Assembly: GCA_045601285.1 (NCBI GenBank)
Contig: JAZRZJ010000049.1
Span: forward strand, 1 to 64,000
Source: F23-B02 sp045601285
GTDB lineage: Bacteria > Bacillota > Clostridia > Oscillospirales > Oscillospiraceae
Length of the DNA: 64,000 bases
Reading direction: 5' to 3'
Shown here: positions 24,095 through 32,915 of the stretch, piece by piece
How positions within the stretch are numbered: position 1 is the first letter of the stretch
How the letters are laid out: each line of letters starts with the position of its first letter
Notes under the pieces: generated by a model
What the model was told of the DNA's origin: nothing
Database searches by the model: none
What the model saw: only the letters and a program-made list of their open reading frames with translations
Translations under genes and position numbers: made by a program

Positions 24095-27000
24095 TTATGC
24101 CAGGTCTCTGTACATGAACAGCACAACTGCCCAGCGTGTGCATGCCGCGTTGGGGCGGAAGGTGTTGTCCTCATAGCCTGTGGTAATGCCCTTTTCCACT
24201 GCCCATGCAACTGCCTGCTGATAGGGTGTCGCAATGCTTGCTGCGTCCTTGAATCCGTTAATGCTGCCTGTGGTTTCAGGCTGCCCTTCGTATCGCCAGA
24301 GGAAGGTTACAAACTGCGCTCTTGTTACGGGATCGTTGGGACGGAAGGTGCCGTCATTGAAGCCTGCAGTAATTCCCCTCTCAACTGCCCAGGCAACCGC
24401 CTTTTGGAATGGTGTTGCGATGCTTGCCGCATCCTTGAAGATACTTGTGTCACCCGTAGGTTCGGGGCAACCTTCCGCACGCCACAGGAAGGTTACTACC
24501 TGCGCTCTGGTACAGGGATTGCCGGGGCGGAACTCGGTTGCGGTGAAGCCGCCTGTTATCTGCTGCGGCTCGTGGTAGTATGCCCAGAGGATAGCATCGT
24601 AATATACGCTGCCTTCCTGAACATCAACAAATGGATTTGACAACTTGAATACTGCGCTTATATCAAAATTCTCGTTGGGAACAGTCAGTGCAGTGCTTAC
24701 GCTGTTTATGTCATCAAGCATACCATCATCACTGCATACCCAATGGTCAAATTTCATTCCCTTAGGTGCTATCGCTGTAACGGTAATAACATTGCCGGTA
24801 TTGAAAGAACTGTTTACAAATATGCCTTCCTTGCTCTCAAAGTAACCGCCTTCAATCTTGCCGTCTACAGTTTTGGAGTTTGTACTTGCACTGTCATAGT
24901 CCGGCTGGATGGTCTCACTTCCGTTAGTGATTACACCACTGCCGGTTTCTGTTGAGAATGCAGTACCGCTGCTGACCGGAACATCATTGAAGTTTAAGAT
25001 TCTGCTGACTTCATCACCGTCATATTCTTCAGCGATTATATTCATAGTGCCGTTGTCATATCCCTCGCAAACAATTCTGCAATCAGCGTCATCATAAATA
25101 GAGATTGTTTTTTCATCGCCCTTTAAAACTGCTACAACATTGCCTTCGGCATAGACATTGCCATCTTCAATATATGCAACAAGATTATTCTCGTTGTCGT
25201 ATACATACACATTAACTGGGCAGGCAATATGATATTTTTCTCTCATAGACGATAATATATCATCTGTTCTCGTTCTATATTTTTCAAATAACCCGCTTTC
25301 CGGGAAGTCATCATCCAGACTGTAAACCCAAGCGGTTTCTGTCAATGTCTGGTGGTCTTTCAAAACAGATTTCAGAGTATCAATTTCAGATTTTACTTCA
25401 CTGTAATCTGCCTTTCCAAACGCCTGCAAAATCTGGTTAAATACAGCTTTGTCCGAAGTATCACAAAACGCATACGCAGCATCGCAATCTTCATATGCAA
25501 AGCCGAAGCTCAGCTTTACTGAATCAAGATAAGCTTTTGCATTGTCTACGGTATTTTTTGACAAATAGTCGCTTCTCAGATTTCCGACCGTGACCGCGGC
25601 AAGCTGCTCACACTCCATTGTCGCAAACATTTTAAAATAGTTTTCAACAAGATCGTCAGTTGATAAAAGCTGGTTGCATACAAATTTTCCAGCATGGTAT
25701 GCAGCGTATATAGCTGCAACAGCTGGGTGGGCAACTTTTACAGAGTCCATAACCGAATCCCACAGTGCGCCTGTAAGTTCTTTCATGGTATACCGCAGAA
25801 CTCCGTTTACTCCTACATTCATCATAATGTCAAATGTAAGGGCGTTTTCTCCGGTATTAAGTACGTCAACACAGTCTTTCAGTGCAAGTCTGAGTGGCAA
25901 ATCGGCATTATTCTCACATGCCACTTCATACATTTCCCTAACTACTTCTTTCATCGAGTTTTCGAGTTGAAGCAAATTGAAATATGCAGCAATTTTTTCG
26001 CAGTAATCTGTCAATAGCGTAGCGCCGTCAGCAATATCATCCATTAAGCTAAAGAATTTATCCGTATCAGAAAACTCCGGCGCATTCTTTTTAAGATTCT
26101 CTTTTACCTGGTCATTTAGCTCGTTTAGCTGCTTTGCCGTCAAATCGTCAAGTTTTAGATTATCCAAGCTACTAATATTGAATTCTGTTTTTATAGTGTT
26201 GGCAAATATACCCCAATATTCTTTGGCATCAGTTTCCGTTTTCAAAATCATTCGCGGAATCTCAAATTCCGTAGAACTCTGCAGGGCCTTCAGAATTATT
26301 GCGCTGAACATATCCTTTTCTTCCAGGCCGCTTTCCCAAAGATTGCTCGGATCATCGATGCTTTCAACTGTAGTAGTTAAAGCTTTCCATGCTTCAGCTG
26401 AGCTTCTGAAACCCGATTCCTCCAAAGCCCGTGCCATGATTTCACAAGGCATATCCGCAAGTAATGTATTGTATGATTTTGCTTCAATGCTGTCAGGATT
26501 TGTCATTCTGTCCGCACGGTAGGTGTATTCGTTGAATGAATCAGCAATACCTTCTCCGTTATAGTGGATATTTGCGTTCAGCAGATCGTCGTTCCAATCC
26601 TCGATGCTGATTGCATTCCACTGATCTTCGTTTCCACCATAATATACATCAGCAAGGCTATCGCATTCATTAAAAGCATATACATCGATACTGGTTACAC
26701 TGCTTGGAATAACCACATGAGTAAGCCCCCTGCATTTGTCAAATGTTTGCCAGCAGATGCTCGTTACACCATCAGGTATAGTAATGCTCTTGAGACTGCT
26801 GCAGCCACAGAATGCAAGCTCTCCGATATTTGTTACGCTATCCGAAATAGTCACACGCCTAAGCTTGCTGCAGTTAAGAAAAGCATCATTTGCAATTATT
26901 CTCGTGTCAGCACTAATATCTGCAGTCTGTATATCGTTCCTTGCTTTAATCAGGCAATCTCCAATATACAGTATACCGTCTTTCCAATTACCTTCGTTAT

Positions 27001-28264
27001 TATAAATCGCCGTATCAGCGAAAGCATCTGCATCGATACTCGTTACACTTTTGGGAATTGTTATGCTTTCGAGCCTGTCGCAGTACTGAAATGCTTGATT
27101 TCCGATGCTCGTCACACCGTTAGGAATAGTAACACTCGTGAGACTTTCACAAGCGTAGAATAACGCGCCTTCAATACTAGTTACACCGTGAGGAATAACC
27201 ATTTTAGCAATCCCATCACATCCACAAAAAGCACCATATCCTATGTTCGTTACGCTGTCAGGAATAGTGATGCCTGTAAGAAAGAAGCAATCCTCAAAAG
27301 CATTGTCGCTGATGCTTGTGACACTGCTGGGTATACTATAATCACCATTTTTTGTACTAACGCAGAAAATTAGTTCTGTTTTGTCTTTATTAAAAAGGAC
27401 TCCGTCAGAAGAAGAATAATACCTGTTTGTGCCACTGACATTGATTTCTTTGAGGCTATAGCATTTAGGAAATGCACAATATCCTATGTTCGTTACGCTG
27501 TCCGGTACCGTAATGCTTGTAAGGCAAGTGCAGCTCTCGAATGCGTAATCGCCGATGCTATTAATGCTGTTTGGTATGCTTACACTGGCAAGACTGTTGC
27601 ATCCGCAGAATGCACGGTCGGCAATCGTCTTTGTGCCTGCTCTGATGTCCGCGGTTGTAATGCTGGTTTTTGCTTTAATCAAACAATTTCCGATATACAG
27701 GATTTCATTTTTCCAGTTGGATAAATCATTATAATAATCTGTTTCATAAAAGGCATCTTTGCCGATAGCGGTAACGCTGTTGCCGATGCTTATATTTGAG
27801 AGACTGCTGCATTGTGAGAATGCTTCTTCGCCGATGCTATTAACACTGTCCGGAATAACAACGTGGATGAGTCCAGTGCATTTACAGAATGCATTGTCGT
27901 GAATGACGGTCACACTAGTACCGATAGTAACATCGGTAAGATTACTGCACCCGTAGAATGCATATCTCCCGATGCTGCTTACACCGCTGTTTATAACAAC
28001 ACTTTTGATTGATTCACGGTAATTATCCCAAGGGGCATCAGTCATCACGCGGCCATAATTGTTACTATCAGAATGAGTAAAATAATTCATTGCTCCGATA
28101 CCGCTTACGGTGAGTGTGCCTCTACTGTCAAGTGTCCAAATAAGGTTATCGCCTTCTGCACCGCAGTAGCCACTGTCGACAACATCTGCAGCAAATGCAT
28201 ATACTGGCAGTAATGTAAAAACCATGCAGATCGCGAGCGCAAGGCTCAATAAGCGTTTTTTCAT
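24095..28264 (-). CDS. BspA-like leucine-rich-repeat surface protein with SLH anchor
   Basis: 1,389 residues. Signal peptide (about 1-25, ending AFAAD). Residues about 85-560 are BspA/TpLRR (LRR_5) repeats of about 23 residues, recognised by recurring AFxxCxxLxxVTIPxSVTSIG. A long, mostly helical region of unknown fold (about 580-1000) follows, then a short domain ending FDHWVCSDDGM. The last 190 residues are three S-layer-homology domains (FRPGNPCTRAQVVTFLWRAE, FRPNDPVTRAQFVTFLWRYE, and a third with FRPNAACTR), which bind pyruvylated wall polymer. AAGGGG precedes the ATG. BspA proteins are host- or matrix-binding. Base composition is more AT-rich than the neighbours, suggesting acquisition. 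Confidence 0.93.
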   Translation of the reverse strand: MKKRLLSLALAICMVFTLLPVYAFAADVVDSGYCGAEGDNLIWTLDSRGTLTVSGIGAMNYFTHSDSNNYGRVMTDAPWDNYRESIKSVVINSGVSSIGRYAFYGCSNLTDVTIGTSVTVIHDNAFCKCTGLIHVVIPDSVNSIGEEAFSQCSSLSNISIGNSVTAIGKDAFYETDYYNDLSNWKNEILYIGNCLIKAKTSITTADIRAGTKTIADRAFCGCNSLASVSIPNSINSIGDYAFESCTCLTSITVPDSVTNIGYCAFPKCYSLKEINVSGTNRYYSSSDGVLFNKDKTELIFCVSTKNGDYSIPSSVTSISDNAFEDCFFLTGITIPDSVTNIGYGAFCGCDGIAKMVIPHGVTSIEGALFYACESLTSVTIPNGVTSIGNQAFQYCDRLESITIPKSVTSIDADAFADTAIYNNEGNWKDGILYIGDCLIKARNDIQTADISADTRIIANDAFLNCSKLRRVTISDSVTNIGELAFCGCSSLKSITIPDGVTSICWQTFDKCRGLTHVVIPSSVTSIDVYAFNECDSLADVYYGGNEDQWNAISIEDWNDDLLNANIHYNGEGIADSFNEYTYRADRMTNPDSIEAKSYNTLLADMPCEIMARALEESGFRSSAEAWKALTTTVESIDDPSNLWESGLEEKDMFSAIILKALQSSTEFEIPRMILKTETDAKEYWGIFANTIKTEFNISSLDNLKLDDLTAKQLNELNDQVKENLKKNAPEFSDTDKFFSLMDDIADGATLLTDYCEKIAAYFNLLQLENSMKEVVREMYEVACENNADLPLRLALKDCVDVLNTGENALTFDIMMNVGVNGVLRYTMKELTGALWDSVMDSVKVAHPAVAAIYAAYHAGKFVCNQLLSTDDLVENYFKMFATMECEQLAAVTVGNLRSDYLSKNTVDNAKAYLDSVKLSFGFAYEDCDAAYAFCDTSDKAVFNQILQAFGKADYSEVKSEIDTLKSVLKDHQTLTETAWVYSLDDDFPESGLFEKYRTRTDDILSSMREKYHIACPVNVYVYDNENNLVAYIEDGNVYAEGNVVAVLKGDEKTISIYDDADCRIVCEGYDNGTMNIIAEEYDGDEVSRILNFNDVPVSSGTAFSTETGSGVITNGSETIQPDYDSASTNSKTVDGKIEGGYFESKEGIFVNSSFNTGNVITVTAIAPKGMKFDHWVCSDDGMLDDINSVSTALTVPNENFDISAVFKLSNPFVDVQEGSVYYDAILWAYYHEPQQITGGFTATEFRPGNPCTRAQVVTFLWRAEGCPEPTGDTSIFKDAASIATPFQKAVAWAVERGITAGFNDGTFRPNDPVTRAQFVTFLWRYEGQPETTGSINGFKDAASIATPYQQAVAWAVEKGITTGYEDNTFRPNAACTRWAVVLFMYRDLA

Positions 28265-28541
28265 ACTGATACCCCTTCAAAATGTTTGATGGTTAAATTG
28301 TACCATCATTTGCCACAATCAGTCTATTGCCCTTTTATATAAAAATGGTGCGGCGATACTGACAAAATGAACATAGCCGAGATATCGAGATATGTAAATA
28401 TAATAAAGAGGCACCAAATGGCGCCTCTTTTTACTTGCTAATGGATTCCCAGATTGTCTGTGTTAGAAATGTGTTAGAAAACGACCTGTTTTTACCCTTA
28501 TTTGCAAGCACAAAATATGGGCAAAACAAGCAGATAAAAGA
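28265..28541. other. Gene-free stretch between the LRR gene and tRNA-Leu
   Basis: AT-rich, with no credible coding sequence. A small open frame on the minus strand only exists because it runs through the tRNA gene. Contains the hairpin at 28405-28432. Confidence 0.6.
28405..28432. terminator. Terminator-like hairpin
   Basis: AAAGAGGC-CCA pairs with TGG-GCCTCTTT around an AA loop, followed by TT on the plus strand. The adjacent genes do not obviously need it; its direction is unclear. Confidence 0.5.
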
Positions 28542-28568
28542 AAAAAGCCTTGATAAACAAGGCTTTTT
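28542..28568 (-). terminator. Terminator after tRNA-Leu
   Basis: An 11-bp perfect stem (AAAAAGCCTTG / CAAGGCTTTTT) with loop ATAAA, directly past the tRNA 3' end on the minus strand. Confidence 0.9.
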
Positions 28569-28570
28569 CT

Positions 28571-28658
28571 TGGTGCGCGAGGCGGGACTTGAACCCGCAC
28601 GCCCGGAGTGAGCACTAGAACCTGAATCTAGCGAGTCTGCCAATTCCACCACTCGCGC
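28571..28658 (-). tRNA. tRNA-Leu (anticodon CAG), CCA encoded
   Basis: Acceptor stem GCGCGAG/CTCGCGC with encoded CCA. The anticodon stem CTAGA/TCTAG holds the loop TTCAGGT (anticodon CAG). A long variable arm and a T arm GCGGG-TTCAAGT-CCCGC complete a type II leucine tRNA. Confidence 0.97.
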
Positions 28659-28795
28659 ATATTTGGTGCTTGATTATAATAGCACCCCGTGTCTTTCTTG
28701 TCAAGCCAAAACTTTTTCATTGCCTTTATTTTTGTGTTTCTATTTCACAATATAAATGATATAATAGCAAGCAGCAATGTATCGGAGGTTTTAAT

Positions 28796-29602
28796 ATGAA
28801 CAGAGTATGGCTCAAGCGTCAGGCAAAGGACATTATTTCCAACACCAAGCCGCACCCGCTGGTTACTTCCGCAATATATATCCTGCTGCTTCTTCTCATT
28901 TCCATGCTGCTTTCAAGCATTATCGGCAGTTATATTCAGAATGACACGCTTAATTCAATAGGCGATATTTTTGAAAAATACGGCGCTGCAGCGCGAAATC
29001 CCGATTTTATCAACAGCTCCGATTTCTATTCCATGTTTGAAGAGCTTGAGGACAGCGCCAACGAGCTTTACGGGCAGTTCAGAAGCTTTCTTACTTCTCC
29101 ATTGAGCGTCACGCTGTACCTTGCGCTTCTGCTGATGAACTTCATAATAAACATCGGCTTCACGATTTTTTCGCTCAACGTGGCAAGCGGCAGAGAATCA
29201 AGCCCCTGGAATCTGCTTGACGGCTTCGGCGTTTTTTTCCGCGCTGTCTGGCTCGGTATTCTCATGTCGGTATTCATTTCACTCTGGACCTGCCTGTTCG
29301 TCATTCCGGGAATTATCGCCATTTACCGATATCGCATGGCTATTTATCTCTTACTTGAAAAGCCCGAGCTTTCCGCATACGAGTGCATCAGGGAAAGCTC
29401 AAGAATGATGAGAGATCACAAGTGGGAGCTGTTCGTGATTGACCTGAGCTTTATTCTCTGGGATTTTGCAAGCACACTCCCCGTTCTCGGCTATGCCGTG
29501 AAAATTCTATACGAGCCCTTCCGCGCTGTTACAAACGCACTGTTTTTCAAACAGCGTTATGCGGAAGCTTATCAGTCTCCGAACCCCGAACCGCAGATTT
29601 GA
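28796..29602 (+). CDS. DUF975-type integral membrane protein
   Basis: 268 residues with about five hydrophobic segments. The C-terminal half has the DUF975 pattern: a helix (WTCLFVIPGIIAIYRYRM), then the soluble turn SAYECIRESSRMMRDHKWELF, then a last membrane pair. The loop between the first two helices is long and acidic. No biochemical role is established for the family. CGGAGG precedes the ATG and a TATAAT box lies at 28760-28765. It is a single gene, converging on nifU with a shared terminator between them. Confidence 0.85.
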   Translation: MNRVWLKRQAKDIISNTKPHPLVTSAIYILLLLLISMLLSSIIGSYIQNDTLNSIGDIFEKYGAAARNPDFINSSDFYSMFEELEDSANELYGQFRSFLTSPLSVTLYLALLLMNFIINIGFTIFSLNVASGRESSPWNLLDGFGVFFRAVWLGILMSVFISLWTCLFVIPGIIAIYRYRMAIYLLLEKPELSAYECIRESSRMMRDHKWELFVIDLSFILWDFASTLPVLGYAVKILYEPFRAVTNALFFKQRYAEAYQSPNPEPQI

Positions 29603-29609
29603 AACACAT

Positions 29610-29656
29610 ATAGCAAAACCCCGAAAGCAAGGCTTCCTCGGTTTTGCTATGTTTTT
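29610..29656. terminator. Terminator shared by converging genes
   Basis: ATAGCAAAACC (29610-29620) pairs with GGTTTTGCTAT, followed by GTTTTT. It lies between the stop of the DUF975 gene and the stop of nifU, and could serve both directions. Confidence 0.8.
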
Positions 29657-29659
29657 ACA

Positions 29660-30097
29660 TCAGTCCTCGCAGTGCTCGCAGTCGTGAATCTGAGCGAACT
29701 TCTCGGGGTCATACTCGATGCCGTTCTTGTCATAGTAGTCCTTGACAGCAGCCTTTACAGCCTCTTCTGCCAGAACGGAGCAGTGGATCTTGTGGGTGGG
29801 CAGTCCGTCGAGCGCCTCAACAACTGCCTTGTTGGAAAGCTCCATTGCCTCGTCAAGAGACTTGCCCATGATGAGCTCGGTTGCCATGGAGCTGGTGGCG
29901 ATTGCGCTGCCGCAGCCGAAGGTGTTGAACTTGCAGTCGGTTACGATGCCGTCTTCGACCTTCAGGTACATCTTCATGATGTCGCCGCACTTTGCGTTGC
30001 CGACTTCGCCGATGCCGACGTTCTGTGCGTCTTCAATCTTACCTACATTGCGGGGATTCTGGAAATGATCCATAACTTTATCGGAATAGAGTGCCAT
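29660..30097 (-). CDS. nifU: Iron-sulfur cluster scaffold protein NifU/IscU
   Basis: 145-residue scaffold on which [2Fe-2S]/[4Fe-4S] clusters are built from sulfur supplied by NifS. C37 (with D39), C62 and C106 are the conserved cluster ligands. The start EYSDKVMDHFQNPRNVG-like sequence (YSDKVMDHFQNPRNVG here) and the extra C-terminal DCEHCED tail are typical of the clostridial NifU-like type without the C-terminal Nfu domain. AGGAGG precedes the ATG, 29 bases downstream of nifS. Last gene of the iscR-nifS-nifU operon; the housekeeping system here is of the ISC-like clostridial kind. Confidence 0.96.
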   Translation of the reverse strand: MALYSDKVMDHFQNPRNVGKIEDAQNVGIGEVGNAKCGDIMKMYLKVEDGIVTDCKFNTFGCGSAIATSSMATELIMGKSLDEAMELSNKAVVEALDGLPTHKIHCSVLAEEAVKAAVKDYYDKNGIEYDPEKFAQIHDCEHCED

Positions 30098-30126
30098 AAT
30101 AATTTCCTCCTAATTGTTTATTTATA

Positions 30127-31314
30127 TCAGATAAGGTGTTTGCGCTTGCCGTTTTCCAGGTCTTCCCACACGGGAGAGATGCTGCGGAGGTAAGCGACTA
30201 CTTCGGGAACGACCTTGATGATGTGGTCGATTTCTTCCATGGTGTTGTACTCGCCGATGGAAAGTCTCAGAGAGCCGTGGGCAACCTCGTGGGGCAGACC
30301 GATGGAGAGCAGAACGTGGCTGGGGTCAAGGGAGCCGCTGGTGCAGGCAGAGCCGGAAGATGCGCAGACGCCCTTTGCGTCCAGCAGGAGCAGGAGACTT
30401 TCGCCCTCAATGCCCTCAAAGCACATATTTACGGTGCCGGGAACGTGATGCTCAAGGGAGCCGTTTATCTTGGAATGGGGAATCTTGCTCAGCTCGGCAA
30501 ACAGCTTGTCACGCATGGGGATAATCTTTGCGGTGTTCTCCTCCATGTGCTCAACGCTTTCCTTCAGTGCTGCCGCCAGAGCGACGATACCGGGGATATT
30601 CTCTGTGCCTGCGCGCTTGCCGCGTTCCTGCTGACCGCCTTCAATAATATTGAAAAGGGGCAGGCCGCGCTTTGCGTACAGAACGCCGACACCCTTGGGT
30701 GCGTGGAACTTGTGGCCGGACATGGACAGAAGGTCAATGCCCATTTCCTTTACGTTTACGGGAACATGGCCCATTGCCTGAACAGCGTCGGTGTGGAAGG
30801 GAATGCCATGTGCGTGGCAAACCTCGCTGATTTCCTTGACGGGCTGCATGGTGCCGATTTCGTTATTTGCGAACATGATAGTGACCAGTGCGGTGTCGGG
30901 GCGGATTGCCGCCTCCAGATCCTCGATGCGAACAACGCCGTCCTCATGGACATCAAGAAGAGTTACCTCGTAGCCCTGCTTTTCAAGAGCCTTGAGGGTG
31001 TGCAGAACTGCGTGATGCTCAAACTTGGTGGAGATGAGGTGCTTCTTGCCCTTCAGTGCGCCAAGCTTTGCCATGGAAACGATAGCCTGGTTATCTGCCT
31101 CGCTTCCGCCGGAGGTGAAGTAAATCTCTCTTGCCTCTGCGCCGATGATGTCGGCAACGGTCTGGCGTGCCTCGTCAAGAGCTTCCTTTGCATTCTGGGC
31201 GAAGGAATAGAGGCTGGAGGGGTTGCCGTAGTTCTGGGTGAGGTAGGGCAGCATTGCGTCAACAGCAGCTTTGCTGACTGCGGTGGTAGCTGCATTATCT
31301 GCGTATACGAACAT
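30127..31314 (-). CDS. nifS: Cysteine desulfurase NifS/IscS
   Basis: PLP enzyme that takes sulfur from cysteine and passes it to NifU. 395 residues. Recognised by YADNAATT at the start, TSGGSEADNQAI, the PLP lysine in SMSGHKFHAPKG, GGQQERGKRAGTEN, and the catalytic cysteine in SSGSACTSGSLDPSHVL. The cysteine loop is of the NifS/IscS (group I) kind, fitting direct transfer to a scaffold. AAAGGA precedes the ATG. Middle gene of the operon, 76 bases after iscR. Confidence 0.97.
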   Translation of the reverse strand: MFVYADNAATTAVSKAAVDAMLPYLTQNYGNPSSLYSFAQNAKEALDEARQTVADIIGAEAREIYFTSGGSEADNQAIVSMAKLGALKGKKHLISTKFEHHAVLHTLKALEKQGYEVTLLDVHEDGVVRIEDLEAAIRPDTALVTIMFANNEIGTMQPVKEISEVCHAHGIPFHTDAVQAMGHVPVNVKEMGIDLLSMSGHKFHAPKGVGVLYAKRGLPLFNIIEGGQQERGKRAGTENIPGIVALAAALKESVEHMEENTAKIIPMRDKLFAELSKIPHSKINGSLEHHVPGTVNMCFEGIEGESLLLLLDAKGVCASSGSACTSGSLDPSHVLLSIGLPHEVAHGSLRLSIGEYNTMEEIDHIIKVVPEVVAYLRSISPVWEDLENGKRKHLI

Positions 31315-31390
31315 ATTTTCAAATCCTTTCGATTTTTATTTCCTATTAAATCCATAGGGAATTGTAGCACTTTACAATATAATAGTCAAC

Positions 31391-31810
31391 TTATTTCTTC
31401 CATTTTGCGCCTGTCAGCAAATCTTCAAGGCTTACAGTGTCGAGATAGGCGTTGGTGATGTCGTCAAGCTCCTTCCACATGGGAATGGTCATGCAGGCAC
31501 CGGAACGGTCACACTGGATTTCGCCCTCCTTGATGCAGGCAACGGGTGCGAGATTATCCTCAATGCTGCGGAGTATCTCCCCTACGGAATAATCCTTCGG
31601 CTCCTTATTGAGCTTATAGCCGCCCTCTTTGCCGCGGGTGGAATCCACAAGCTCCGCCTTTTTCAGATTGCCCACTATCATTTCAAGATACTTCATGGAA
31701 AGCGTGAGTCTTTCGGAAATTGTTTTCAGAGAAATGAACCCGTCTTCACGGTGCTGGGCAAGGTCAATCATAAACCTCAGAGCATAGCGGCCTTTACTTG
31801 TTACGTTCAA
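31391..31810 (-). CDS. iscR: Rrf2-family transcriptional regulator IscR
   Basis: 139-residue winged-helix repressor that senses iron-sulfur status. The N-terminal domain has the Rrf2 layout (GRYALRFMIDLA, then LSMKYLEMIVGNLKKA as the recognition region and GKEGGYKL in the wing). C92, C100 and C106 match the three cluster-ligand cysteines of IscR. The start is TTG, not ATG: AGGAGG lies 7 bases before it and the protein lines up with the family from there. It heads the operon and probably represses it, through the inverted repeat at 31824-31875. Confidence 0.93.
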   Translation of the reverse strand: MNVTSKGRYALRFMIDLAQHREDGFISLKTISERLTLSMKYLEMIVGNLKKAELVDSTRGKEGGYKLNKEPKDYSVGEILRSIEDNLAPVACIKEGEIQCDRSGACMTIPMWKELDDITNAYLDTVSLEDLLTGAKWKK

Positions 31811-31823
31811 TCCGGCACCTCCT

Positions 31824-31875
31824 AATTCCTATTTTTTCTCTGTGAATTAAATATACCATAGTTTTAGTAGGAATT
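31824..31875 (-). promoter_or_regulatory. Candidate IscR-controlled promoter region
   Basis: AATTCCTA (31824-31831) and TAGGAATT (31868-31875) form an 8-bp inverted repeat flanking a TATATT -10 box (31850-31855, minus strand). The outer half overlaps the -35 position and the inner half the ribosome site of iscR. Autoregulation is inferred from position only. Confidence 0.45.
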
Positions 31876-31934
31876 AAAGATTTATATTCAAAATCGCTGT
31901 GCATAATTTGCACAGCTAAAATTGAAAATTTTTC

Positions 31935-31963
31935 TTTACTTTAGCTCGCTAATGTGCTATCTT
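31935..31963 (+). promoter_or_regulatory. Promoter of the amino-acid ABC operon
   Basis: TTTACT and TATCTT with a 17-base spacer, 38 bases before the start codon of the binding protein. A moderate match. Confidence 0.45.
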
Positions 31964-32001
31964 GATATCGTAATAAAAAACTAATTCGGAGGAATTACAT
32001 A

Positions 32002-32823
32002 ATGAAACGTTTTATTGCATTACTTCTTGCCATGATGATGGTATTCGCACTCTGCGCCTGCGGCGGCGATGACGGCGAAAAGAAAGACATTACAAAAGCT
32101 CCTGAAGATGATATCACTTTCATCATGGGCATTGACCCCGAGTATCCCCCCTTCAGCTACCTCGGCGATGACGGCGAATACACCGGCTTCGACGTTGAGA
32201 TCTGCAAGGCAGCCTGCGACCTTCTCGGCTGGAACTTCGAAGTGTTCGGCGTCAACTGGGATCAGAAGCTGGTTCAGCTTGATGCAGGCGAATGCGACTG
32301 CGTATGGTCCGGCATGACCATTATGGACAGCATGAAGGAAGCCGGCTACGTTCTTTCCGCTCCCTACTATGATAACGCACAGGTAATCATGGTCAAGGAA
32401 GGCAGCGACATCAAGTCCTCTGCCGATCTGGAAGGCAAGTTAGTTGCTGTTCAGCTGGGCACCTCCGGCGAGGCTCTGCTGGCAGAAGACGGCGACCTTG
32501 CTGACCTCTCCGCAACCTTCGGCGACCTTATCACCTGCGACAGCTTCCTGAGCTGCTTCTCAGAGCTTGGCGGCGGCAGTGTTGATGCAGTTATCGTTGA
32601 TAAGCCCGTTGCAACCGCTTACGCAGCAGAGAACGAAGGCTTTGTAGTCCTCGGCGAGATGCTGGGTCAGGAGCAGTACGGTATTGCATTCCGCTCCGGC
32701 GATGCAGAGCTCTGCGCAGCAATTGAAGACGCAGTTGCACAGCTCGTTGAAAACGGCACCTACGCAAAGATTGCCGCAAATTACCCTGACATAATCGACA
32801 ATCTTGTTTTCCTGAACAAGTAA
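32002..32823 (+). CDS. Amino-acid ABC transporter substrate-binding lipoprotein
   Basis: 273-residue family-3 solute-binding protein, tethered outside the membrane. The lipobox LCAC puts the lipidated cysteine at residue 20. The mature protein has the normal order: N-lobe (IMGIDPEYPPFSYLG, GFDVEICKAACDLLGW), the C-lobe (VAVQLGTSGEA, DAVIVDKPVATAYA), and the closing segment QYGIAFRSGDAELCAAIEDA near the end. A CGGAGG site precedes the ATG. First gene of the operon; a hairpin after it probably keeps its expression above that of the permease. Polar amino acids are the usual ligands; cystine, glutamine or histidine cannot be told apart here. Confidence 0.94.
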   Translation: MKRFIALLLAMMMVFALCACGGDDGEKKDITKAPEDDITFIMGIDPEYPPFSYLGDDGEYTGFDVEICKAACDLLGWNFEVFGVNWDQKLVQLDAGECDCVWSGMTIMDSMKEAGYVLSAPYYDNAQVIMVKEGSDIKSSADLEGKLVAVQLGTSGEALLAEDGDLADLSATFGDLITCDSFLSCFSELGGGSVDAVIVDKPVATAYAAENEGFVVLGEMLGQEQYGIAFRSGDAELCAAIEDAVAQLVENGTYAKIAANYPDIIDNLVFLNK

Positions 32824-32859
32824 GCTTCAGCCTCGCAAAACAGTAAAACAGCATTTATG

Positions 32860-32886
32860 TCCCGGAGGCACACCGTGCCTCCGGGA
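32860..32886 (+). terminator. Intercistronic hairpin (attenuator or mRNA stabiliser)
   Basis: A perfect 12-bp GC-rich stem, TCCCGGAGGCAC with its complement, around an ACC loop. No T-run follows, so it more likely protects the upstream message or partly attenuates read-through into the permease gene. Confidence 0.7.
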
Positions 32887-32915
32887 TTGTGTGCGTATAT
32901 AATAGAGGATAATTT

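Noticed and set aside
28431..28652. A 73-codon minus-strand open frame
   Set aside because: It runs through tRNA-Leu and its terminator, so it is not a gene.
30136..31458. A 440-codon plus-strand open frame
   Set aside because: Antisense to nifS and the end of iscR; no ribosome site.
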